DNA of 9,471 bases from contig JAEURM010000058.1 of the NCBI GenBank assembly GCA_016789245.1, forward strand, positions 1-9,471, written 5' to 3'. The stretch comes from Anaerolineales bacterium (lineage in GTDB: Bacteria; Chloroflexota; Anaerolineae; Anaerolineales; UBA6663). Below, piece by piece: positions 1 through 6,748 of the stretch. How positions within the stretch are numbered: position 1 is the first letter of the stretch; every line of letters starts with the position of its first letter. A program made the position numbers and the translations under genes. Under the pieces are notes generated by a model. That model made no database searches and had not been told where the DNA came from. It saw only the letters and a list, made by a program, of their open reading frames with translations.

Positions 1-990
1 AAAAATCACGCTTAACTCGGTAGTTTCATGCTTGGTGATGAGATGCGTGGGCAGGTTTTGGAACACGGATTGTAATTCTTGCGCGTTGGTGGCGGCGTAA
101 TACTCGCCGCCCGTGAGCGTAGAAACTTGCTGAAGCGTCTCCTCATCAATACCACGGCGGAAGCCACCCCCACCGCCGCCAAAACCAAAGCCGCCCCCGC
201 CGCCACCAAACTGATCATTAAACTGACAGCCCGGCCCGGCAAACGGGCTAAATTCATTATCAGAGCCGAAGCCAATGGTGTACACCTGAATGCCGCGATC
301 AGCGGCTTGTTGAGCGGCCTCCAGCGGGTGTGGGCCAAAATTGCTCACGCCATCCGTTAGCACCACAATGATGGCTGGGGCATACGCGCCAGCCGGCACC
401 GGCACGGGCACAAGGTCATTCGCATCTTGCACGCTGGGCGCAACGCTGGGGTCAATCTCAGCAATGGCATCAATGGAAGTGAGAATGCTACTGCCAATAG
501 CGGTGCGGCGGCCCGTTATCAAACTAATAATGGCGTCTTGCAGAACTTCTTGGTCATTGGTGGGCATTTGAATAATTTGCGCGTAACCGGCAAAAGCCAC
601 AAGGCCAATTTGCGCGTTAGCCGGTTGGCTTTGCACAAAGTTCAGCGCGGCGGCTTTGGCGGCCTCCAGCCGGTTGGGCAAAATATCCGTAGAGCACATG
701 CTCCGCGAAACATCAATAGCCAGCAGAATGGTGGCTTGCCCGCTGGGCACGGCCACAATGGCCACGGGCCGCACCAACGCCAACACTAAACTCGCCAACG
801 CGAACAAAAACAGAATGAAGGGCAAATGCCGCCGCCACCATTGCGAACGCGGCAAAGCCTCGCGGACGAGGGCGAGGCTGGAGTAACGCACCGCGTATTT
901 TCTGCGCCGCCGCAACTGCCACACGTACACGGCCACCAACACCGGGATTAATCCGAGCAAGGCGAGGAAACCGGGCCATAGCAAATCCAT
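1..990 (-). CDS. Membrane-anchored VWA-domain protein, BatA-like (3' end cut by window edge)
   Basis: Reading the minus strand from the ATG at 990 gives 330 open codons to the window edge, so the C-terminus is missing. Residues 4-24 form a membrane segment followed by an Arg-rich patch (27-31). A second hydrophobic segment spans about 57-80, and a von Willebrand factor A domain starts near 87. The metal-ion-dependent adhesion site is visible as DVSRS (93-97), T163 and the LTDG aspartate D213. BatA-type proteins expose their VWA domain at the envelope and work with MoxR ATPases; the substrate here is unknown. The start is supported by GAGAGG six bases upstream. The gene begins 10 bases after the stop of its paralogue, which has the same layout and shares motifs such as EAAKAAA and IQMPT. 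Residues 262-276 are almost all glycine, an insertion the paralogue lacks. The paralogue ends with a third membrane helix, which would lie beyond the edge here. Confidence 0.9.
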   Translation of the reverse strand, partial: MDLLWPGFLALLGLIPVLVAVYVWQLRRRRKYAVRYSSLALVREALPRSQWWRRHLPFILFLFALASLVLALVRPVAIVAVPSGQATILLAIDVSRSMCSTDILPNRLEAAKAAALNFVQSQPANAQIGLVAFAGYAQIIQMPTNDQEVLQDAIISLITGRRTAIGSSILTSIDAIAEIDPSVAPSVQDANDLVPVPVPAGAYAPAIIVVLTDGVSNFGPHPLEAAQQAADRGIQVYTIGFGSDNEFSPFAGPGCQFNDQFGGGGGGFGFGGGGGGFRRGIDEETLQQVSTLTGGEYYAATNAQELQSVFQNLPTHLITKHETTELSVIF

Positions 991-1000
991 CACATACCTC

Positions 1001-1996
1001 TCACGGCCAACGATTGAACCAGAAGAAAGATAAGGCCCCCGCCGCCAGCAAAACGGCTAACCCCACACCGGCAAACAGCGCCGTCACTTCCATATTTTCA
1101 GATTTCAATTCCACCTGCGGGTTAAGTTTTTCATAGATGGCCGTCAACTCTTCTTGGCTTTGCGCGTTGAAATACTCGCCGCGCGTTACGCTGGCAATCT
1201 CTTTCAGTGTGGCTTCATCCAATTGCGTGTGCACACTAAAGCCATCCAGTTCCAACACAGCGCCTTGTGGGCTTCCCACGCCCACGGTGTAAATGCGCAC
1301 TTCACTTTCCAACGCGGCTAGCGCGGCCTCCAATGGGTCTGGGCGCACGGTGTTTTCACCATCTGTAAGCAGAACAATGGCGGCGGAGGGAAACTTGACG
1401 CGCGGCTCTGGCGTGGCAGGAAGCGTGGTGTAATTTTCCGGAAGCGGCTCCGTGGCGGCATCGGCCACCAACACATCTAACGCGGCGGTGATACCACGCG
1501 CCAGTGAGGTGCCGCGCTCCGGCGCTAAGCGGTTAATGGCCGAGAGAATTTCCGCTTCATCTTGCGTGGGCATTTGAATAGAAAAGCCGCTATCACTAAA
1601 GGCCACCACGCCCAAGCGCACGTTTTCTGGTTGCCGCTCTATAAAGGCTTGCGCGGCGGCTTTGGCCGCTTCCATGCGCGTGGGTTCAATATCCGTGGCC
1701 GCCATACTGCCCGAAATATCAAACACCAAGATTACGGTGCTTTCTTGGCGGGGCAACGCCACAGCGGCTTGCGGGCGGGCTAAGGCAAAGATGAGGAGCG
1801 CGAGGGCAAACAGCGAAAGCAGGGCGGGCACGTGGCGGCGGGTGGCCAGCGCTCGGTTTTGCGCGGCTGGCCCAAAGCCTAGCGCACTGTATGTGGCGGC
1901 CAGCTTGCGGCGGCGGTATTGAATGAGCACGTAGCCCACCACCATCAGCGGCAGAACGCCCAAGAAACACAGCATCACCGGCCAGAGGAAACTCAT
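1001..1996 (-). CDS. Membrane-anchored VWA-domain protein, BatA/BatB-like
   Basis: This 331-residue protein has an N-terminal membrane helix (about 5-26), a basic patch RRRK, a second helix (about 55-78), a VWA domain (about 87-290) and a C-terminal helix (about 304-327). That is the usual layout of BatA/BatB aerotolerance-type proteins, with the VWA domain held at the membrane. MIDAS residues are intact: DISGS at 93-97, T163 and D212 in LTDGEN, so metal-dependent ligand binding is expected. It is a clear paralogue of the next gene downstream. The ATG at 1996 is the natural start because the first helix follows at once; the nearest purine-rich stretch (GGAAGA) is rather far upstream, so initiation may be weak or coupled. 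It follows the DUF58 gene after a 124-base spacer holding a long hairpin. The role in stress tolerance or complex maturation is inferred from family context only. Confidence 0.92.
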   Translation of the reverse strand: MSFLWPVMLCFLGVLPLMVVGYVLIQYRRRKLAATYSALGFGPAAQNRALATRRHVPALLSLFALALLIFALARPQAAVALPRQESTVILVFDISGSMAATDIEPTRMEAAKAAAQAFIERQPENVRLGVVAFSDSGFSIQMPTQDEAEILSAINRLAPERGTSLARGITAALDVLVADAATEPLPENYTTLPATPEPRVKFPSAAIVLLTDGENTVRPDPLEAALAALESEVRIYTVGVGSPQGAVLELDGFSVHTQLDEATLKEIASVTRGEYFNAQSQEELTAIYEKLNPQVELKSENMEVTALFAGVGLAVLLAAGALSFFWFNRWP

Positions 1997-2028
1997 GGGT
2001 TAGTTACAATTTCTTCCAATCAAAACAA

Positions 2029-2076
2029 AGCAAGCACCCTGAGCGAAGCGGCGGGCCTTCGCTCAGGATGCTTGCT
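2029..2076. repeat. 20-bp inverted repeat between the DUF58 and VWA genes
   Basis: Arms 2029-2048 and 2057-2076 pair over 20 positions with an 8-base loop. The core arms are CCTGAGCGAAG and CTTCGCTCAGG. The single imperfect position is C/A on the plus strand and becomes a G-U wobble in minus-strand RNA. On the minus strand the stem is followed by a T-rich stretch (TTGTTTTG), so it could act as a partial terminator or RNA-stabilising hairpin inside the operon. The neighbouring CAGTCGAAGGGG (2097-2108) resembles the other half of palindromic elements I recall as dispersed intergenic repeats in several phyla. It may therefore be one copy of such a family; only one copy is in this window. Confidence 0.75.
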
Positions 2077-2120
2077 CCGCTTGGAGAAAAGCCGCGCAGT
2101 CGAAGGGGCGGGCACTTCAT

Positions 2121-3029
2121 TCATTTTCGCCTTTGCCGCCGCTGTTGCGCAAAACGCACAATGGCCCGCACTAAATCATCTTGCGTGGAAAGTGAGAGAG
2201 CCTCCACGCCGGAGCGTTTGAACGCCTCCGCGAGTTGGCTTTCTCTGCGCCGCGCGGCTTCTGCAAACCGTTGGAGGAATTTTTTATCACCCGTATCCAC
2301 GTATAACTGCTCACCGGTTTCAGCGTCTTCCATCAGCATCGGGCCAATGTTAGGCAATTCCGTCTCACGCGGGTCCCACAGCCGAACGGCCAACACTTCA
2401 TGCTTGCGGCTGAGCAAATTCAGCGGCTTCTCCCAACCGGGCGCGCTAATAAAATCTGAAAGGATAAATACCAGTGAGCGCCGTTTGAACGTTTGCAGGC
2501 CGGTGGCCAACAACGGCGCTAAATTAGTGAGTGGGGCACGCGGCGCGGGCGGTTGCTTCAGCAAATCATTAATCAAGCGCAGAACTTGTGCGCGCCCGCC
2601 GCTAGCCGGAATCACGCGCTCTACTTTTTGGCCGCCGCTGGCAAACATAGCGCCCACGCGGTTGCCATGCCGTGTGAGCAGGCGCGCTACCGCCGTAACA
2701 AATTCAATCAGCGCCAGCCGCTTGTGCCCGCGCACCGTGCCAAAATCCATGGAAGGACTCAAATCGAGTAAAAACCACGCCGTAATTTCGCGGTCTTCGT
2801 GATACTGCCGCACATACGGCACTTCCATGCGCGCCGTCACATTCCAATCAATGTAACGGATATCGTCTTCCGGCTGATACTCGCGCAAATCGGCAAAATC
2901 TACGCCGTAGCCGTAGAACAAACTGCGGTAATCGCCTTGCAGTAAACCATCCAACCGGCGGATGACGGTCCAATCCAGCCGTTGGAGTAGGCGTTCCGGG
3001 GTGGTGCGCTCAGGCAGGGATACGGGCAT
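2121..3029 (-). CDS. DUF58 family protein (VWA-like fold)
   Basis: The product has 302 residues from the ATG at 3029. The family signature is clear: LREYQPEDDIRYIDWN at 48-63 with TAR at 65-67, then a VWA-like strand with DLSPSMDF (89-96), in which the DxSxS metal-site motif is kept. ILSDF (189-193) is a second conserved strand. No membrane segment is seen, so it is probably cytosolic. The C-terminus is very basic (QQRRQRRK). DUF58 proteins are almost always encoded beside a MoxR ATPase and are thought to be its partner or adaptor. Here the start overlaps the moxR-like stop by 20 bases, which suggests translational coupling. An in-frame TTG at 3074 would add 15 residues but would lie well inside moxR and lacks a ribosome site. 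The ATG itself has no strong Shine-Dalgarno sequence, fitting coupling. Confidence 0.93.
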   Translation of the reverse strand: MPVSLPERTTPERLLQRLDWTVIRRLDGLLQGDYRSLFYGYGVDFADLREYQPEDDIRYIDWNVTARMEVPYVRQYHEDREITAWFLLDLSPSMDFGTVRGHKRLALIEFVTAVARLLTRHGNRVGAMFASGGQKVERVIPASGGRAQVLRLINDLLKQPPAPRAPLTNLAPLLATGLQTFKRRSLVFILSDFISAPGWEKPLNLLSRKHEVLAVRLWDPRETELPNIGPMLMEDAETGEQLYVDTGDKKFLQRFAEAARRRESQLAEAFKRSGVEALSLSTQDDLVRAIVRFAQQRRQRRK

Positions 3030-4017
3030 CAAGGCGTTCACGGAGTGGCACCACCGGGATGGGCAAACGGTCAAGGATGCGCTTTAGAATTGCATCGGCA
3101 TTCACGTTATCCGAAAGCGCTTCGTAAGAAAGCACTAGCCGGTGGCGCAGAACATCAAACGCCATATCCAGCACATCTTGCGGCAGAACGTAATTGCGGC
3201 CCCGCACAAATGCCAAAGCACGCGCGGTGAGAATAAGATTGATGGAGGCGCGCGGGCTAGCGCCAAACATCAGGTAGCGTTGCAAATCCGGCAGGCCCAC
3301 ATCCTTGGTTTGGCGCGTGGCCGTCACCATCCGCACGGCGAACTCAATCAGCGCCGGGTCCACATACACTTTATCCGCTTGTTTTTGCAGGCCCACTAAT
3401 TCATCCGTCGTCAGCACTTTCTGCACGGCTTGTAGGGCGCTCGTCATGCGCTCCACAATCACAAACTCTTCCGTGGGAGTGGGGTAGCCCACCAAAACCT
3501 TAAGCATAAACCGGTCTACTTGCGCTTCGGGCAAAGCGTACGTGCCTTCGGTTTCAATGGGGTTTTGCGTGGCCAGCACAAGGAAGGGATTGGGCACTTT
3601 GTGCGTCTCGCGGCCAATGGTCACTTGCCGCTCTTGCATCACTTCTAGCAATGCGCTCTGCACTTTGGCGGGCGCACGGTTAATTTCATCCGCCAGCAGT
3701 AAGTTGGTAAACACCGGCCCCAAGGAAGTGGTGAACTCACCCGTCTTTTGGTTGAAGATGCGCGTCCCTACTAAATCCGCCGGTACCAAATCTGGCGTGA
3801 ACTGAATGCGCTTGAACTCACCGCCAATGGCTTCGGCCAGCGTTTTAATCGCCATAGTTTTAGCCAAGCCCGGTACGCCTTCCACCAGAATGTGGCCGCG
3901 CGCCAGCAAAGCCACCGCCAGCCGCTCCAGCAAATGGTCTTGCCCCACAATAATTTTCTTCACTTCATACAGCACACGTTCCATCGGCAAGCTGGTCTCA
4001 GTGGGTTTGTAGGTCAT
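3010..4017 (-). CDS. MoxR family AAA+ ATPase
   Basis: This is a 335-residue AAA+ ATPase of the MoxR clade, of normal length. Walker A is GVPGLAKT (47-54) and Walker B is LLLADEIN (106-113, D110/E111). Sensor 1 is LATQNP (148-153), the arginine finger is in EAQVDRF (R169), and sensor 2 is GASPRA (R256). All catalytic elements are intact. MoxR ATPases are hexameric chaperone-like enzymes that remodel or mature partners through VWA proteins, and the gene sits directly before a DUF58 gene and two membrane VWA genes. The ATG at 4017 is preceded by GGAG with a six-base spacing. The stop overlaps the DUF58 start by 20 bases. The 88 bases upstream, after the protease gene, contain an inverted array of octamers. 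The client of this complex cannot be read from the sequence. Confidence 0.96.
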   Translation of the reverse strand: MTYKPTETSLPMERVLYEVKKIIVGQDHLLERLAVALLARGHILVEGVPGLAKTMAIKTLAEAIGGEFKRIQFTPDLVPADLVGTRIFNQKTGEFTTSLGPVFTNLLLADEINRAPAKVQSALLEVMQERQVTIGRETHKVPNPFLVLATQNPIETEGTYALPEAQVDRFMLKVLVGYPTPTEEFVIVERMTSALQAVQKVLTTDELVGLQKQADKVYVDPALIEFAVRMVTATRQTKDVGLPDLQRYLMFGASPRASINLILTARALAFVRGRNYVLPQDVLDMAFDVLRHRLVLSYEALSDNVNADAILKRILDRLPIPVVPLRERLDARIPA

Positions 4018-4038
4018 CAGGAACTCCGTGTCAGTCGA

Positions 4039-4098
4039 ATGGTCGGGTAGTCCGGTGGTCAGTGACTATCCGACCATCTGACTATCTGACCAGTCAAC
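4039..4098. repeat. Inverted array of short octamer repeats between the protease and moxR-like genes
   Basis: The right half holds three tandem octamers of the form YATCYGAC (TATCCGAC at 4067, CATCTGAC at 4075, TATCTGAC at 4083) and then decays. The left half (4042-4065) holds three octamers in the opposite orientation, starting GTCGGGTA and GTCCGGTG. The two halves form a 14-base inverted repeat: 4039-4052 and 4064-4077, ATGGTCGGGTAGTC against GACTATCCGACCAT, with one G-T pair on the plus strand and an 11-base spacer. The element starts only 22 bases upstream of the moxR-like ATG and covers most of the 88-base gap, so it could influence moxR-like translation or operon RNA stability. No protein is encoded here. 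Function unknown. Confidence 0.7.
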
Positions 4099-4105
4099 TA
4101 TAAGA

Positions 4106-4933
4106 CTAATAGGATGGTAACCCCGCCGCACCCCCAGCCACATCAATCGGCACAGCAAAGCCAATGCCAATGAACACTTCCTGCTCGGTGGGATTAACGA
4201 TGCCGGTGACAATGCCCACCACTTGCCCGTAACGGTTGAGCAGTGGGCCACCGGAGTTGCCCGGGTTGATGGCGGCATCCACTTGAATGAGCCCTTCCAG
4301 CGTTTGCCCGCCCGTCTCTGGCTTAAAGCGCCGCTCAAAACCAGAAATCACGCCCGCGCTCATGGAGCCGTACAGCCCAAACGGGTTGCCCACTACAAAC
4401 GCTTCATCGCCCACGTGCAAAGCGTTGGGGTTGCCCAGCGTGGCCGGCACCAACACTTGCGGCAAGGCAAAGGCACGCACCACGGCAATATCATTCTCCG
4501 GTTGCTCGGCCACCACCACACCTTCCGTGCGCGTGCCGTCCGCAAACGTCAGCGTAATTTTTTCAGCGTTGGCCACCACATGCAGGCTTGTGAGAATATC
4601 GCCGGCTTCAGTTACCAACACCCCACTGCCCAAGCCGCCTTGCTCGTTCGCCCGCTCCGTTTCAATTAAGATGAGCGAAGGATGGATGATTTGATACACG
4701 ATGGAAGAAGGGCTGGGCGGCGGCGTGGCGGAGGCCATCGCGGAAGCAATAGCGTCATTCACATCTTTTTGGGTGAGGGGTGCGGGGCCGGGCGCTAACC
4801 AGTTGTACGCCCACACGGCTAGCAGAGCGGCCAGCACGCCGCCCAAAAACGGAGCCACACGCCGCACGCGGTTTATCAGCAGGCTTAATCTTGAGCGCCA
4901 AGTGGGGGCAGATGTTGCAGAGGAATTGAGCAT
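4106..4933 (-). CDS. Membrane-anchored trypsin-like serine protease (HtrA/DegP type without PDZ)
   Basis: From the ATG at 4933 the product is 275 residues. A basic N-terminus (RSRLSLLINRVRR, 13-25) precedes one membrane helix (about 26-46), so the protease domain should lie outside the membrane. The S1C trypsin-like domain spans about 78-265. The triad is complete: His118 in TSLHVV, Asp148 in ENDIAVV, and Ser227 in NPGNSGGP. GIGFAVPID (256-264) is the usual last strand; the protein ends 11 residues later. Most HtrA proteins continue into one or two PDZ domains, absent here, leaving 275 rather than 350 or more residues. An in-frame GTG at 4990 would add 19 residues; it was not chosen because the ATG already places the basic region and helix correctly, though neither start has a strong ribosome site. 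It lies 88 bases upstream of the moxR-like gene on the same strand, perhaps cotranscribed. Likely role: envelope protein quality control. Confidence 0.9.
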   Translation of the reverse strand: MLNSSATSAPTWRSRLSLLINRVRRVAPFLGGVLAALLAVWAYNWLAPGPAPLTQKDVNDAIASAMASATPPPSPSSIVYQIIHPSLILIETERANEQGGLGSGVLVTEAGDILTSLHVVANAEKITLTFADGTRTEGVVVAEQPENDIAVVRAFALPQVLVPATLGNPNALHVGDEAFVVGNPFGLYGSMSAGVISGFERRFKPETGGQTLEGLIQVDAAINPGNSGGPLLNRYGQVVGIVTGIVNPTEQEVFIGIGFAVPIDVAGGAAGLPSY

Positions 4934-5025
4934 TGGCCTGTGCAAAAAACGGCAAGGAAAGCGTTCACGCCAACGGTGAACGGCACGCACTGATGAGCAT
5001 TTTGGTTAAAACAATTAGCTACGTA

Positions 5026-5062
5026 CCCGTTAGTATAACGGGATTTAGATGTGTTTTGTCTG
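5026..5062 (-). promoter_or_regulatory. Possible protease/MoxR operon promoter with overlapping palindrome
   Basis: A perfect palindrome CCCGTTA-GTA-TAACGGG occupies 5026-5042. Read on the minus strand, TATACT at 5032-5037 inside it resembles a -10 box. The best upstream -35-like hexamer (CAGACA, 5057-5062) is weak and 19 bases away. A -10 box buried in a 17-base inverted repeat would be a natural operator arrangement in front of the protease gene. This is inference from spacing and symmetry only. The rest of the divergent region (4934-5209) is AT-rich; I see no further strong signal apart from the ribosome site of the plus-strand gene. Confidence 0.35.
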
Positions 5063-5198
5063 AGATAAATATGAGTCTTTGAGTGTCACCCAAACTGAAG
5101 AATAAAGTTTTCTCAACGTAAGAAACCGGCGCACAGAGATTTGCCGCCCGCCCTCAAGCCGATTACACTTCCGCCAGCGTTATTCCTCACAACCTCTC

Positions 5199-5204
5199 AA
5201 GGAG
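5199..5204 (+). promoter_or_regulatory. Ribosome binding site deciding the start of the Asp-box protein
   Basis: AAGGAG lies five bases before the ATG at 5210 and is close to an ideal Shine-Dalgarno site. It favours this ATG over the in-frame TTG at 5141, which would place 23 non-signal-like residues before the export signal. Confidence 0.85.
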
Positions 5205-5209
5205 CAAAA

Positions 5210-6616
5210 ATGAAAACATCCCCGTCCTCTGCACGTGTGATTTCCATGTTGGCCGTGCTAGTGTTGGCCATGTTGGCGGCTTTGCTCATGCCCGGCCCGG
5301 CACTGGTGGAAAATATGAAGGCCAAAGGCCTGCGCCGCAGTGGGTGGGTGCAAAGCGGCGTGGTGCAGGCACAGGGCGTGGCTTCCATCAGCGTGCCCAA
5401 AGCCGTAGGCGCATTTACGCCGCAAACCCGTTTAGGTTACACCGTAGGTGATCAGTGGGAGCCGGCCATCGCCGCTGACCAGTTTAGCCATGTGTATATG
5501 CTGTACCCGCAATACTTGGGCGTGCCCGGCTGTGCCACCTGCCCCAGCCCCACCATGATTTTGCAAATAAGCAATGACCGGGGCCAAACGTGGGGCGCGC
5601 CGCGCCAAATTGCCGCGCCCGGCACCGGCCAGTGGGATGCGCAAATCGTAGTCGATCCGGTGGATGGCCGCACCGTGTTTGCGTCTTGGTTGCAAAACAA
5701 CAAGAGTGATATTGCGGTGGCTAAATCTACCGATTGGGGTGTGACGTGGAGCGTGGTGACTGCTGATAGCACAAACGCGGGCACCGATAAACCAATATTG
5801 GCGGTACGCGGCCAGCAAGTGGCGGTGGTGTTCAATCACGCGCAAAAAATTTGGTCTTCCGTTTCCACCGATGGCGGTGCAACATTCACGCAAACGCAGA
5901 TAAACCCTAACGGCAAACTAGGCTGGTCACTGGCAGGCGGCGGCACCATTCTGCCGAACGGCACCATTGTGTACGGCTGGGCGGGTTATGAGCAAAATGG
6001 CGGGGCCAAAGGCAAAGTGAATCTGTTCGTCAGCCGCTCTACTGATGGCGGCGCTACTTGGACGAATTCTGTGCTGGATGTTTCTCAAGCACCGCCGGAT
6101 TGCGCGGCGTATAGTTGTGGCTGGGCGTACTTAGGCGCACAATTGGTGTTAGCGTCTGATACCTCCGGCAATGTGTACGCATTGTGGAACAGTAGCTCCA
6201 CAACCAAAGGCCCCAATCGTGTTTACTTCGCCAAATCCACCAACAGCGGCGCCACTTGGTCTGCCAAGCAAGAAGTTTCCACTGCGCCAACCGGCAAGCA
6301 TCACAATTTTCCGGCCATTGCGGCCACCGGCAACGGGGATGTGCGCGTCTCTTGGATGGATACACGCGCAGGCGGCCTAGACCGTTGGAACACGTACTAT
6401 CGCCGCTCCACCAACGGCGGCACCAGTTGGTCTGCCGAAGTAGACTTATCCACGTTCGTGAGTGGTTACACCTACATTTTCAGTGATGGCTTCCGCTTCC
6501 CGTTTGGCGATTACTATGAAATAGATATTGATGACCAAGGCACTACGCACTTAATTTGGGGCGAGGGCTTTAGCTATGATACGCCCGGCTCAATTTGGTA
6601 CGCGCGCGGGCAATAA
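5210..6616 (+). CDS. Exported six-Asp-box (BNR repeat) beta-propeller protein, sialidase-like
   Basis: The product has 468 residues. Residues 1-30 form an export signal or signal anchor: a short basic N-terminus and a hydrophobic core at about 10-28, so the protein acts outside the cytoplasm. Six Asp-box motifs (S-x-D/N-x-G-x-T-W type) mark a six-bladed propeller: 121-128, 173-180, 219-226, 277-284, 343-350 and 400-407, for example STDGGATW. This is the fold of sialidases and related glycosidases. I do not see the N-terminal RIP motif of true sialidases and cannot assign the catalytic Arg triad, Tyr and Glu, so an enzymatic role is unproven; carbohydrate binding or another propeller function is equally possible. 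Two cysteine pairs (C108/C111 and C298/C303) could form disulfides. It is the only plus-strand gene and has its own terminator, so it is probably monocistronic. Confidence 0.88.
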   Translation: MKTSPSSARVISMLAVLVLAMLAALLMPGPALVENMKAKGLRRSGWVQSGVVQAQGVASISVPKAVGAFTPQTRLGYTVGDQWEPAIAADQFSHVYMLYPQYLGVPGCATCPSPTMILQISNDRGQTWGAPRQIAAPGTGQWDAQIVVDPVDGRTVFASWLQNNKSDIAVAKSTDWGVTWSVVTADSTNAGTDKPILAVRGQQVAVVFNHAQKIWSSVSTDGGATFTQTQINPNGKLGWSLAGGGTILPNGTIVYGWAGYEQNGGAKGKVNLFVSRSTDGGATWTNSVLDVSQAPPDCAAYSCGWAYLGAQLVLASDTSGNVYALWNSSSTTKGPNRVYFAKSTNSGATWSAKQEVSTAPTGKHHNFPAIAATGNGDVRVSWMDTRAGGLDRWNTYYRRSTNGGTSWSAEVDLSTFVSGYTYIFSDGFRFPFGDYYEIDIDDQGTTHLIWGEGFSYDTPGSIWYARGQ

Positions 6617-6625
6617 GTTACAGTC

Positions 6626-6686
6626 AGCCCTTCGCGGGCTATTGAAATCTGCAATCCCTAAAACTTGAGGTAGCCCGCGAAGGGCT
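6626..6686. repeat. REP-like inverted pair downstream of the Asp-box gene
   Basis: AGCCCTTCGCGGGCTA (6626-6641) and its exact reverse complement (6671-6686) are separated by 29 bases. Each arm also folds on itself (AGCCC with GGGCT around a five-base loop), so the locus can form one long hairpin or two small ones. This is typical of REP-type intergenic elements between convergent genes. Only this pair is present in the window. Confidence 0.75.
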
Positions 6687-6710
6687 ATTGCTGATACGGC
6701 CTCTAAAGCA

Positions 6711-6745
6711 AACCGGACGGCTCTTGAAGAGCCGTCCGGTTTTTT
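6711..6745 (+). terminator. Intrinsic terminator of the Asp-box gene
   Basis: A 13-bp GC-rich perfect stem (6711-6723 with 6729-6741, loop TTGAA) runs into six T residues at 6740-6745 and then GTTT on the plus strand. It lies about 95 bases after the plus-strand stop and directly before the end of the convergent phosphatase gene. The minus-strand side lacks a good T-tract, so it mainly serves the plus strand. Confidence 0.9.
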
Positions 6746-6748
6746 GTT

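Noticed and set aside
79..360. Plus-strand open frame in the first 400 bases
   Set aside because: It is antisense to the partial VWA gene, whose minus-strand reading is continuous from 990 to the edge and carries MIDAS motifs.
2068..2802. 244-residue plus-strand open frame opposite the DUF58 gene
   Set aside because: Shadow of the DUF58 coding strand; low-complexity Ser/Arg/Ala composition and no ribosome site or motif.
3030..3074. Longer DUF58 protein starting at TTG 3074
   Set aside because: The extra residues overlap moxR-like coding sequence and do not resemble the family N-terminus; the ATG at 3029 gives a typical length.
4067..4098. Octamer repeats as a CRISPR array
   Set aside because: Units are only eight bases with no spacers and no cas genes nearby.
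4066..4338. Alternative-frame C-terminus suggesting a frameshifted PDZ domain of the protease
   Set aside because: The other frame yields no PDZ-like sequence, and the bases after the stop are the octamer array, so there is no sign of a simple frameshift.
5141..5209. Upstream TTG start for the Asp-box protein
   Set aside because: It would put 23 residues before the export signal, whereas AAGGAG lies five bases before the ATG at 5210.
5432..5893. Minus-strand open frames opposite the Asp-box protein
   Set aside because: The plus strand carries the signal peptide and regular Asp-box motifs with an ideal ribosome site; the antisense frames have no family features.
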